A stretch of 28,954 nucleotides of DNA from Burkholderiales bacterium (GTDB lineage: Bacteria > Pseudomonadota > Gammaproteobacteria > Burkholderiales > Burkholderiaceae_C), in NCBI GenBank assembly GCA_947453585.1, contig CANGHQ010000002.1, forward strand, positions 1-28,954, given 5' to 3'. This document shows positions 1 through 8,930 of the stretch, piece by piece. Within the stretch, counting starts at the first letter, position 1; every line of letters starts with the position of its first letter. The translations under genes were made by a program, and so were the position numbers. The notes below the pieces were generated by a model that was given only the letters and a program-made list of their open reading frames with translations, had not been told where the DNA came from and did no database searches.

Positions 1-181
1 CGCTTCGGCTACGGCACCACTGGCCGCTGGTTGGAGCCCTCGGTATTCGGGAAGCGCCCCGCCGCGAATCTCCGCTGCTCCCGCCACGCTCATACCCCGA
101 AGCCGTCTCGGCGACGGCGCCGTTCCACAGGGTCGCAGCCAGACCCACAGGTGCAACGCCAGTAGTAGGCTAGCCGAAGCG
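1..181. repeat. Imperfect long inverted repeat pair (possible small element or edge of one)
   Basis: Bases 1-11 are exactly the reverse complement of 171-181, and the match continues imperfectly inward (1-24 against 158-181, about 19 of 24 paired). Between the arms lies a short hairpin (GCCGTC at 102-107 with GACGGC at 113-118). Frame 1 is open from the window edge to a TAG at 163-165, giving a basic Arg-rich 54-residue tail that resembles nothing I recognise. The pair could be the ends of a small non-autonomous element, a dispersed intergenic repeat, or a large RNA hairpin. The window edge cuts the context, so it may extend further left. Confidence 0.4.
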
Positions 182-200
182 AAAAAACCAAATGCGGCTG

Positions 201-258
201 TTAGCCCCCCTCTCTCGCCCGCTGGGCGAGAGAGGGGTTGGGGGAGAGAGTGGGCTAA
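201..258. repeat. REP-like palindromic hairpin downstream of the LysR gene
   Basis: A perfect 14-bp stem (207-220 with 224-237) closes a 3-nt loop. It is flanked by a second inverted pair, TTAGCCC at 201-207 and GGGCTAA at 252-258, the latter containing the LysR stop codon. On the minus strand the hairpin follows the LysR stop by about 18 nt. No T-tract is adjacent; a T6 run lies some 20 nt further on (182-187). CCCTCTC/GAGAGGG palindromes of this style are common intergenic repeats in high-GC proteobacteria. It may double as a transcript end. Confidence 0.55.
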
Positions 259-1142
259 GCCAGCACCTTCTTAAGCCATTCGGCAAACGCCGCACATTCC
301 CACCGATCCATCATCCCAGTACGCCAGCACAGGTAGTGCGCATGCGGGCTGGGCACGTTGCCCACAAAGGTGTCGCTAGAACCCAAGCGCACCAAAGAGC
401 CGTTTTCCAGCCAAGGCGCACCCAGCTTCAGCCGCACCAGCGCAATGCCCATGCCTGCGGCCGCGCCGTCGCACATCAGGCCAATGTCGTTGAACTGCGA
501 GCCGTCCACCGGTTCGGGCCAATCCAGGTGGTGGGCGGCAAACCAGGTGCGCCAAGGCTCTAGCGGGCTGCGCAAAAGGGGCTGGTTGAGCAAGTCGTTC
601 GCCACCACAAAGGGCCCGTGCTCGCGCACAAAGGCGGGTGAAGCCATGGGCGTGACCACGTCCTTGGTCAGGCAGATGTGCTCCAGATCGGCGTAGCGCC
701 CGGCGCCAAAGCGCACTGTCAGGTCAGCGTCCTCAGCCACCACGTCCAAAAGCGGAATCGACACCTGCATCGTGAGGTCAATCTCAGGGTAGGCCTCGGT
801 AAATTCGCGCAGGCGCGGAATAACGATGGAGCGGGCAAAGGTGGGTGTCACCGCCAGGCGCAGCTTGCGTTTGCCGGGTGCGGCGCTGGCGCTGGGGAAC
901 TTTTGCAAGATCGCCAAGCCCTCGCGCACATGGGCCAGGTATTCGCTGCCCTCGGTGGTGAGCGAAAAGTCGGCACGCCCAAAGAGCTTGGTGCCGATAA
1001 TTTGTTCGAGCTGGCGCACCCTGTGGCTCACTGCGCTGGGGGTTACATGTAGTTCTTCAGACGCTTGGGTGACGCTGCGCAGTCGCGCCAAGGCCTCAAA
1101 AGTCAACAGGCACTGGATGGGGGGGATGCGGGCGGTACTCAT
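255..1142 (-). CDS. LysR-family transcriptional regulator (GcvA-like)
   Basis: 295-residue LysR-type regulator. The N-terminal winged HTH (about residues 8-68) has the family pattern: LLTFEALARLRSVTQAS, then VTPSAVSHRVRQLE, then LFGR. It is followed by a periplasmic-binding-like effector domain (about 90-290). The length is normal for the family. The ATG at 1142 is chosen because the HTH starts within ten residues of it. It is divergent from psd with a 97-bp gap, and LysR proteins often control the divergent neighbour or themselves, but nothing here shows what it regulates. The best subgroup guess is GcvA-like, from the conserved RGxxxLTxEG-type region and the C-terminal FAEWL. Effector unknown. 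Confidence 0.9.
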   Translation of the reverse strand: MSTARIPPIQCLLTFEALARLRSVTQASEELHVTPSAVSHRVRQLEQIIGTKLFGRADFSLTTEGSEYLAHVREGLAILQKFPSASAAPGKRKLRLAVTPTFARSIVIPRLREFTEAYPEIDLTMQVSIPLLDVVAEDADLTVRFGAGRYADLEHICLTKDVVTPMASPAFVREHGPFVVANDLLNQPLLRSPLEPWRTWFAAHHLDWPEPVDGSQFNDIGLMCDGAAAGMGIALVRLKLGAPWLENGSLVRLGSSDTFVGNVPSPHAHYLCWRTGMMDRWECAAFAEWLKKVLA

Positions 1143-1166
1143 AGGGTGCCACTATAGGCCACTCTT

Positions 1167-1172
1167 TATAAT
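1167..1172 (+). promoter_or_regulatory. Candidate -10 element for psd
   Basis: A perfect TATAAT lies about 68 nt upstream of the psd start in the LysR-psd divergent gap. No convincing -35 hexamer is present 16-18 nt upstream, so the promoter may depend on an activator or be weak. Confidence 0.35.
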
Positions 1173-1239
1173 TTCAGCGTCTCCTGGCCCACCTGATTAT
1201 TGGTGTGGTGGGACCCGATTTCCCCCCACCGGAGCCGCC

Positions 1240-2091
1240 GTGTCTGATCGTTTATCGGTATTGCCCCAATACCTGCTGCCCAAGAAGGCGCTCACTTACT
1301 TTGCCGGCTGGGTCGCCAGCCGCCGCTGGGGCAGCCTCACCACCCGGCTAATTGCCTGGTTTGTGCAGCGCTACCAAGTGAACATGGCCGAGGCCGCCGA
1401 GCCTGACCTGGCCAGCTACGCCTGCTTTAACGACTTCTTTACCCGCGCATTGCGCCCAGATGCGCGCCCACTGGCCGCCAGCACCTGGGTCTGCCCTGTG
1501 GACGGCGCCATCAGCCAGTTTGGCGCCATTGCGCACGACCAGATCTTCCAGGCCAAGGGCCATTCCTACAGCACCACCGCGCTGGTGGGCGGCGACGCGG
1601 CGCTGGCGGCGCAGTTTGACGACGGCGCATTTGCCACGATTTACCTGAGCCCGCGCGACTACCACCGCATCCACATGCCCTGCGATGGGCGCCTAACGCG
1701 CATGATTTATGTGCCGGGCGATTTGTTTTCGGTCAACCCGACCACAGCGCGCGGCGTGCCGGGGCTGTTTGCGCGCAACGAGCGCGTGGTGTGCGTGTTT
1801 GACACCGACCATGGCCCGATGGTGCTATCGCTGGTGGGCGCCACCATTGTGGGCAGCATGGCCACGGTGTGGCACGGGCCGGTGAACCCGCCGCGCTTGC
1901 CGCAGGTGACCGAGTGGCATTACGACGAAGGGGCTGTGACCCTGCGCCAAGGCGACGAGATGGGGCGATTTTTGCTGGGATCAACCGTGGTGCTGTTGTG
2001 GCCGCGTGCCACGCTCGGATGGAACCCAGTGTGGCAGCCCGGCGCTCCAGTGCGCCTGGGCCAGAGCATGGGGCAGCGCGCCGCCGCTTAA
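1240..2091 (+). CDS. psd: Phosphatidylserine decarboxylase proenzyme
   Basis: Converts phosphatidylserine to phosphatidylethanolamine at the inner membrane; a pyruvoyl enzyme made by self-cleavage. The 283-residue product has the LGST autocleavage motif at 246-249 (Gly247/Ser248, Ser becoming the pyruvoyl group), the PVDG aspartate (Asp88) and the YHRIHMP segment (His142, His145), matching the Asp-His-Ser self-processing triad. The start is GTG at 1240, with GGAG at 1231-1234 five bases upstream; the open frame continues further upstream to 826, but that part is antisense to the LysR gene and not family-like. Its stop overlaps the convergent xdhC stop in a shared TTAA. It is next to the cox locus only by position. 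Confidence 0.93.
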   Translation: MSDRLSVLPQYLLPKKALTYFAGWVASRRWGSLTTRLIAWFVQRYQVNMAEAAEPDLASYACFNDFFTRALRPDARPLAASTWVCPVDGAISQFGAIAHDQIFQAKGHSYSTTALVGGDAALAAQFDDGAFATIYLSPRDYHRIHMPCDGRLTRMIYVPGDLFSVNPTTARGVPGLFARNERVVCVFDTDHGPMVLSLVGATIVGSMATVWHGPVNPPRLPQVTEWHYDEGAVTLRQGDEMGRFLLGSTVVLLWPRATLGWNPVWQPGAPVRLGQSMGQRAAA

Positions 2092-3128
2092 ACCGCTGGC
2101 GCGCCCGGCACGGCGCAGGACGAGTCAGCAAACCCTGCGGCCACGCCGGCGTTTTTGACCTGCACGATCTCCGCCAATATCGACACCGCAATCTCGGCCG
2201 GCGTTTTGGCGCCCAGGCGCAAGCCCACGGGGCCGTGCAGGCGGTCGAGTTCGGCCTCGGTCATGTCAAAGTGTTCGGCCAGGCGCTGCTTGCGCGCCGC
2301 TTGCGTGCGGCCCGAACCCAGCGCGCCCACATAAAAGGCCTCGGACTTGAGCGCCTCCAAGAGCGCCATGTCGTCGAGCTTGGGGTCGTGCGTGAGCGCC
2401 ACGATGGCGGTGTGCGGGTCGGGCAGCATTTCGCGCACCACGTCGTCGGGCATACCCAAGAGGCGCTGCACCACGCGCAAATCCAGGGTGGCGGCGTAGT
2501 CTTCACGGGGGTCGCACACCAGCACTTCAAAGTCCAGCATGCCAGCCATTTGCGCCACCGCTTGCGAGAGCTGGCCCGCGCCAATCAAAAGCAGGCGCCA
2601 CTTGGGGCCGAACACCGTGGTCAGCGTTTGGCCGTCGTAGGCAATGTCTTGGCCGCGCTGCGCACCACCCAGCGTCACCGCGCCCGTAGCCATACTCAGG
2701 CTGCGCGACACCAGTTGATGCGCATCGGTGCGCGCCAGCAAGTCCGTAATCCAGCTTGCGTCTTGCAGGGGCTCATGCACCAGGCGCAAGGTGCCGCCGC
2801 AGGGCAGGCCAAAGCGGGCCGCTTCTTCTTTGCTCACGCCGTAGACGATTTCGCTGGGCAGGGTTTGCGACTGCGCGGGTGCTGCTGTGGTGGCCGAGTG
2901 CGCCACCAGATTCGTGAACGCGGCCTTGGTGCGGGCGATCAGGTCGTCTTCCACACAGCCGCCTGACACCGAGCCGCTGACCAATCCGTCGTCGCGCACG
3001 GCCAAGAGCGCGCCGGGCGGGCGCGGCGCGCTGCCCCAGGTTTGCACCACGGTGACCAGGGTGACGGCGTGGCCGGCCGCACGCCAGGCCAGCGCGTCTG
3101 ACAAAACCCGAATATCCAAACTGTCCAT
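2088..3128 (-). CDS. XdhC/CoxI-family molybdoenzyme maturation factor
   Basis: 346-residue XdhC/CoxI-type protein. Members bind molybdenum cofactor and are needed to load or sulfurate it in xanthine dehydrogenase-like enzymes. The N-terminal XdhC/CoxI domain has TVVQTWGSAPRPPGA and SGSVSGGCVEDDL (Cys58), then LPCGG (Cys110). The C-terminal Rossmann domain has LIGAGQLSQA (about 182-190) and FYVGALGSGRT. The start is ATG at 3128, whose A is shared with the TAA stop of the upstream membrane-protein gene (TAATG), so the two are likely translationally coupled. CODH loci such as that of Oligotropha encode XdhC-family proteins (CoxF, CoxI). Here the single copy lies on the opposite strand, divergent from rcoM. 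It most likely serves the CODH, but other molybdenum hydroxylases outside the window cannot be excluded. Confidence 0.88.
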   Translation of the reverse strand: MDSLDIRVLSDALAWRAAGHAVTLVTVVQTWGSAPRPPGALLAVRDDGLVSGSVSGGCVEDDLIARTKAAFTNLVAHSATTAAPAQSQTLPSEIVYGVSKEEAARFGLPCGGTLRLVHEPLQDASWITDLLARTDAHQLVSRSLSMATGAVTLGGAQRGQDIAYDGQTLTTVFGPKWRLLLIGAGQLSQAVAQMAGMLDFEVLVCDPREDYAATLDLRVVQRLLGMPDDVVREMLPDPHTAIVALTHDPKLDDMALLEALKSEAFYVGALGSGRTQAARKQRLAEHFDMTEAELDRLHGPVGLRLGAKTPAEIAVSILAEIVQVKNAGVAAGFADSSCAVPGAPAV

Positions 3129-3823
3129 TAAGCGTCCTCGGCAGGATGACGATTGCGCAGTGCAAAAAATGCGCGGTACAGGGCGACGCTGGCAACCATG
3201 CCCCAGGTCATGCCCACAAACATGCCGCCAAGCATACCCGGCAGGCTGGACGTGCCTGTCTCCACTTGCCAGCGCACCAGCCACAAAGCGCCGGCCGTCA
3301 TGCCCAGCAGCATCCAGGCCGAACACAGCAGGTTTTGCGTGAGCAAGGAACACAAATAGCGGCCGCAATGCTGGCGCAGCAAGCGCAGGCTGGGAATGGC
3401 CAGCAGACCGCCGGTGAGCATGCCTGCGTGCATGGCGGGCAAAAAGGCGATGTGCAATTCGAGGCTCTCCACAAAATCAAGTCGCAGCGACTGGCTGCAC
3501 AAACTCTCTAGCCGCGCCGGGCCACCCAGCATCAAGTCCACACCCAAGCCCAAAAGCATGCCGCCAAAACCCAGGGACAACATGATGTACGGCGGCGACA
3601 GACCCGCGCGCTGGGGCCGCACCCAGCTCAGCGCGGCGCAACCCAGCGCCACCAAGACCAGGGACAACGCAATCACTGCGCCGTATGAGGTGGCCGCGGC
3701 ATTGCCGCGTGCGCCCAAACCCCACAGCGTGGCAGCCACGGCAAGCAACAAAAGAGACGGCGTAATGGCCGCCGAGCCCACGCTGCGGGCCAGCCAGTGT
3801 GGAGCAGTAGATGGGGTCTTCAT
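3128..3823 (-). CDS. Uncharacterised six-helix membrane protein, coupled to xdhC
   Basis: I do not recognise the family. From ATG 3823 it is 231 residues with about six predicted membrane helices: ITPSLLLLAVAATLWGLGA, YGAVIALSLVLVALG, YIMLSLGFGGMLLGLGV, HIAFLPAMHAGMLTGGLLA, LLCSAWMLLGMTAGALW and GMLGGMFVGMTWGMVAS. Helices 4-6 are rich in Met and carry two His, which may hint at metal handling; that is speculation. The same frame extends to a TTG at 3865, but neither start has a good Shine-Dalgarno sequence; I prefer the ATG. Its stop overlaps the xdhC start by one base, so they are one transcription unit facing away from rcoM. The location suggests a CODH-linked membrane role analogous in position, not in sequence, to the CoxB/C/H/K membrane proteins of Oligotropha. 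Confidence 0.75.
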   Translation of the reverse strand: MKTPSTAPHWLARSVGSAAITPSLLLLAVAATLWGLGARGNAAATSYGAVIALSLVLVALGCAALSWVRPQRAGLSPPYIMLSLGFGGMLLGLGVDLMLGGPARLESLCSQSLRLDFVESLELHIAFLPAMHAGMLTGGLLAIPSLRLLRQHCGRYLCSLLTQNLLCSAWMLLGMTAGALWLVRWQVETGTSSLPGMLGGMFVGMTWGMVASVALYRAFFALRNRHPAEDA

Positions 3824-4108
3824 GGGATGAATCGCAGTGGGCGGCGGCAAGGAATCATTTGACAAAAACTAGGGTAAACCCGGTGGCCGAGCGGGCGCGA
3901 GTCTGTAAAAGTCCGCATTCGAATATTTTCATTAAATACATAAATCGCGTTTTTCGCGGCAACTGGTTTGATGAAACGGACTGTAACCAGCGTCGCCCAT
4001 TTGCGCATCTGCTGGTGAACGAAGCGCGCAAAGTTTGCACGAATCTCCGTATGGCGGCATGAGACAGCGCACTTCTCAGGCCGCCATCCCTTACTACGAT
4101 CCTGAGCC
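3824..4108. promoter_or_regulatory. Divergent control region between the membrane-protein/xdhC unit and rcoM
   Basis: 285 bases without a credible gene. It holds an AT-rich block (about 3918-3950) suited to promoter opening, the motif TTCGTGCAA on the minus strand (4035-4043), which recurs upstream of coxM, and a hairpin just before rcoM (4051-4087). I could not assign exact -35/-10 boxes. Confidence 0.5.
4051..4087 (+). promoter_or_regulatory. Stem-loop in the rcoM leader
   Basis: ATGGCGGC (4051-4058) pairs with GCCGCCAT (4080-4087). After a 2-nt symmetric internal loop, GAGA pairs with TCTC, leaving a 9-nt loop. It ends about 21 nt before the rcoM ATG. There is no T-tract, so it is not a terminator. 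It could be an operator palindrome or an mRNA structure affecting rcoM translation. Confidence 0.45.
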
Positions 4109-4918
4109 ATGACCAAAGCCTGCCCTTTCCCGCCCTCTGAGGCCACCAGTGCCACCAGCCCCAATTCTTGGCTGTATTTGCTGGAACGCTTTGACGTCGG
4201 CGTGGTGCATCTGGACCATGCGCTGCACGTAGTGGGCATGAACGACTACGCCCGGCGCAGCCTGCCGGTGGGCGACAAGCTGCCCTTTGGCAAGATCGTC
4301 ACCGACTTCCACCCCGAGGCAGCCAAGGCCAAGGTCAAGTTCCTGCTCGGCCAGGCCGAATGCCCGGTCAACAACGCGCCGCCCATGGCCATGATGATCA
4401 ACATCCCTGAGCGCGTGCTCTTGATCAAGGTGTCCAAGATCGGCGATATGCAGGGTGCGACCACCGGCTACACGCTGGTGTTCTACGACATCACCGAGGT
4501 GGTGAGCAAAGAAGGCAGCGCCGAGTCCAAACGCAAAAGCGCTGACGCTGGCGAAAAGCGCCAACTGCGCAAGATTCCCACCATCAAGCAAAACCGCGTG
4601 ATGCTGGTGGACGTGCCCAGCGTGTCCTTCATCCGCTCCGAGGGCCACTACACCTGGGTGCATACGGCCCTGGGCGGCCAGTTTTGCAACATCACCATTG
4701 GCGACCTGGAAAGCCGGCTCGACCCCAACCAGTTCTTGCGGGTGCACCGCAGCTACATCGTCAACCTGGCGCAGGTCGATGAGATCGTGCGCGATGACGG
4801 GCGCATGTCGGTGCGCATGATGGGTTCCACGCCCGTTGAAATTCCGGTGTCGCGCGCCAGCATGGCCAAGCTGCTCGACCAACTCGGCCTGACCGACGCG
4901 GTACCCGTCAAAAACTAG
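4109..4918 (+). CDS. rcoM: RcoM-like CO-sensing haem-PAS/LytTR transcription regulator
   Basis: 269-residue one-component regulator: N-terminal PAS domain (about 20-130) and C-terminal LytTR DNA-binding domain (about 157-258, with FLRVHRSYIVNL and IPVSRASMAKLL). RcoM of Burkholderia xenovorans binds haem through His74 with Cys94 (oxidised) or Met104 (reduced) and activates cox genes when CO replaces Met. Here the equivalents appear as His68 (DFHPEAAKAKVKFLL), Cys85 and Met95 (PPMAMMINIPERVLLIKVS); the Cys-Met spacing of ten matches that recalled for RcoM. The location immediately upstream of coxMSL on the same strand supports the call. It presumably acts on the repeats at 4931-4957 and perhaps its own upstream region. 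The start is ATG at 4109. Haem binding is inferred from residues only. Confidence 0.88.
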   Translation: MTKACPFPPSEATSATSPNSWLYLLERFDVGVVHLDHALHVVGMNDYARRSLPVGDKLPFGKIVTDFHPEAAKAKVKFLLGQAECPVNNAPPMAMMINIPERVLLIKVSKIGDMQGATTGYTLVFYDITEVVSKEGSAESKRKSADAGEKRQLRKIPTIKQNRVMLVDVPSVSFIRSEGHYTWVHTALGGQFCNITIGDLESRLDPNQFLRVHRSYIVNLAQVDEIVRDDGRMSVRMMGSTPVEIPVSRASMAKLLDQLGLTDAVPVKN

Positions 4919-4930
4919 GGTCTGCCTTTT

Positions 4931-4957
4931 TTCGTGCAACGGCGTTGCCGTTCGTGC
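4931..4957 (+). promoter_or_regulatory. Candidate RcoM operator upstream of coxM
   Basis: TTCGTGC occurs at 4931-4937 and again at 4951-4957, 20 bp apart (about two helical turns). Between them lies a perfect 6-bp inverted repeat around 4942 (GCAACG/CGTTGC, 4936-4948). TTCGTG, TTGCCG (4945-4950) and TTCGTG all fit the TTnnnG repeat pattern that I recall for RcoM targets. LytTR proteins typically bind direct repeats. A possible promoter follows: TTGCCC (4985-4990), an 18-bp gap, TAGAGT (5009-5014). Confidence 0.45.
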
Positions 4958-5061
4958 GAAATAGGAAACGGTTGATTTTTTACATTGCCCAAGCCGCACA
5001 GCGCTAGCTAGAGTCGCGGCTGGCGTCTTTTGAGCGTCTTCCAATAAGTAAAGGAGATACC

Positions 5062-5925
5062 GTGATCCCACCGGCATTTGATTACCACGCACCCCACACC
5101 GTGGCCGAAGCTATCGCCCTGCTGTCCTCGCTGGGCGACGACGCCAAGCTGCTCGCAGGCGGCCACAGCCTCTTGCCCATGATGAAGCTGCGCTTTGCCC
5201 AGCCCGGCACACTGATCGACATCAACCGCATCCCCGAGCTGCGCGGCATTAGCGAACAAGGCGGCGTGATCCGCATTGGCGCCATGACCTCCGAGAACGA
5301 ACTCATCGCCTCTCCCCTGCTGCAAGCCAAGCTGCCTTTGCTGGTTGAAGCTGCGCTCTTGATCGCCGACCCGCAAGTGCGCAACCGCGGCACCATTGGC
5401 GGCGACATCGCCCACGGCGACCCCGGCAACGACCACCCGGCGATTTCCATGGCGCTGGACGCGACCTTTGTGCTGCAAGGCCCCCAGGGCGAGCGCCAGG
5501 TCAAGGCGGTGGATTTTTTCCACGGCACGTACATGACGGCGCTGGCAGAAGACGAGATCCTGACCGCCATCCTGATCGCGCCCTTTGCCACAGGCACCGG
5601 TTCTGCCTACCTCAAACTCAAGCGCAAGACCGGCGACTGGGCCACGGCCGGCGCTGCCGTGGTGCTGCGCATGTCCGGCGGTGTGGTCAGCCACGCCAGC
5701 ATTGGCCTGACCAATGTGGCGTCCACCGCGCTGCGCGCCAGCGACGCCGAAGCCGCGCTGGTGGGCAAACCCCTGACCGACGCCAGCATTGACGCCGCCG
5801 TCCACGCGGTGCGCGCCATTTGCGACCCCGCCGAAGACCTGCGCGGCGACGTCGAATACAAAACCGCCATGGCCGGGGAAATGACCCGCCGCGCCATCCG
5901 CGCCGCTGCCGCCCGCTGCGCATAA
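5062..5925 (+). CDS. coxM: Aerobic CO dehydrogenase, FAD-binding medium subunit
   Basis: Flavoprotein subunit of the CoxMSL heterotrimer; it takes electrons from the [2Fe-2S] clusters of CoxS and passes them to the respiratory chain. The 287 residues match the normal size. FAD-binding signatures of the vanillyl-alcohol-oxidase-type fold are present: AGGHSLLP (32-39) and RNRGTIGGDIAHGDPGND (from about 107), which includes the TIGG loop. The C-terminal CODH flavoprotein domain runs from about 180. The start is GTG (5062) with AAGGAG at 5051-5056, an ideal ribosome site; no ATG lies nearby. It opens the structural operon, 143 bp after rcoM. The gene order M-S-L is that of Oligotropha coxMSL and Hydrogenophaga cutMSL. 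Confidence 0.94.
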   Translation: MIPPAFDYHAPHTVAEAIALLSSLGDDAKLLAGGHSLLPMMKLRFAQPGTLIDINRIPELRGISEQGGVIRIGAMTSENELIASPLLQAKLPLLVEAALLIADPQVRNRGTIGGDIAHGDPGNDHPAISMALDATFVLQGPQGERQVKAVDFFHGTYMTALAEDEILTAILIAPFATGTGSAYLKLKRKTGDWATAGAAVVLRMSGGVVSHASIGLTNVASTALRASDAEAALVGKPLTDASIDAAVHAVRAICDPAEDLRGDVEYKTAMAGEMTRRAIRAAAARCA

Positions 5926-5950
5926 AGCCCCAAAACCGGAAGAACCCACC

Positions 5951-6439
5951 ATGAGCAAAAAAATCGTTTCCATGCAGCTCAACGGCAAGACCGTTGAAGA
6001 GGCCGTCGAGCCGCGCACCCTGTTGATCCACTTCCTGCGGGAAAAGATGAACCTCACGGGCGCACACATCGGCTGCGAGACCAGCCACTGCGGCGCCTGC
6101 ACCGTGGACATCGACGGCCAATCGGTCAAGTCCTGCACCCACCTGGCGGTGCAGTGCGAAGGCAGCGATGTCAAAACCGTCGAAGGCCTGGCCAACGCCG
6201 GCGTGCTGCACGCGGTGCAAGAAGGTTTTTACAAAGAGCACGGCTTGCAATGCGGCTTTTGCACCCCCGGCATGCTGATGCGCGCCTACCGCTTTTTGCA
6301 AGACAACCCCAACCCCACTGAGCAGGAAGTGCGCGTGGGCATGTCGGGCAATCTGTGCCGCTGCACCGGCTACCAAAACATCGTCAAAGCCGTGCTGCAC
6401 GCAGCGGCCATCCTCCAACAACAAGCCGTTGCCGCCTAA
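5951..6439 (+). CDS. coxS: Aerobic CO dehydrogenase, [2Fe-2S] small subunit
   Basis: Iron-sulfur subunit linking the Mo-Cu site of CoxL to the FAD of CoxM. The 162-residue product has both expected clusters: a plant-ferredoxin-type site with Cys42, Cys47, Cys50 and Cys62 (CETSHCGAC, then SC) and an alpha-helical site with Cys101, Cys104, Cys136 and Cys138 (CGFCTPG and LCRCTGYQNIVKAV). No ligand is missing. GGAAG lies about seven bases before the ATG. It lies 25 bp after coxM and 24 bp before coxL, so it is co-transcribed. By sequence alone it could serve any xanthine-oxidase-family enzyme; the CODH assignment comes from the adjacent form I CoxL. Confidence 0.95.
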   Translation: MSKKIVSMQLNGKTVEEAVEPRTLLIHFLREKMNLTGAHIGCETSHCGACTVDIDGQSVKSCTHLAVQCEGSDVKTVEGLANAGVLHAVQEGFYKEHGLQCGFCTPGMLMRAYRFLQDNPNPTEQEVRVGMSGNLCRCTGYQNIVKAVLHAAAILQQQAVAA

Positions 6440-6463
6440 GCGCCCAACCCCCAGGAGAACCTT

Positions 6464-8866
<2,403 letters not shown>

Positions 8867-8882
8867 TATTTGGTTCCCCAGA

Positions 8883-8919
8883 GGGCGGATGCGGCATGCT
8901 GCATCCGCCCCTGCTTTTT
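8883..8919 (+). terminator. Intra-operon terminator-like hairpin between coxL and coxG
   Basis: GGGCGGATGC (8883-8892) pairs perfectly with GCATCCGCCC (8901-8910) around an 8-nt loop. CTGC and a T5 run (8915-8919) follow. It lies in the 64-bp coxL-coxG gap. It may act as a partial terminator, or protect coxMSL mRNA from 3' decay, giving more structural subunits than accessory proteins. Confidence 0.6.
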
Positions 8920-8930
8920 AGAGAGTCCCC

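Noticed and set aside
1..165. C-terminal end of an Arg-rich protein in frame 1.
   Set aside because: 54 codons open to the edge with no family resemblance; the open frame can arise by chance in GC-rich DNA, so it is not called as a gene.
1..181. Integron attC site suggested by the long imperfect inverted repeat.
   Set aside because: No RYYYAAC/GTTRRRY core pair is present at the ends, and no integrase or cassette is visible.
826..1239. N-terminal extension of psd by 138 codons.
   Set aside because: It overlaps the LysR gene antisense and is not Psd-like; the GTG at 1240 has a good ribosome site and the normal family length.
1869..2966. 365-codon plus-strand frame over psd and xdhC.
   Set aside because: Out-of-frame shadow of psd and antisense to xdhC, no domain.
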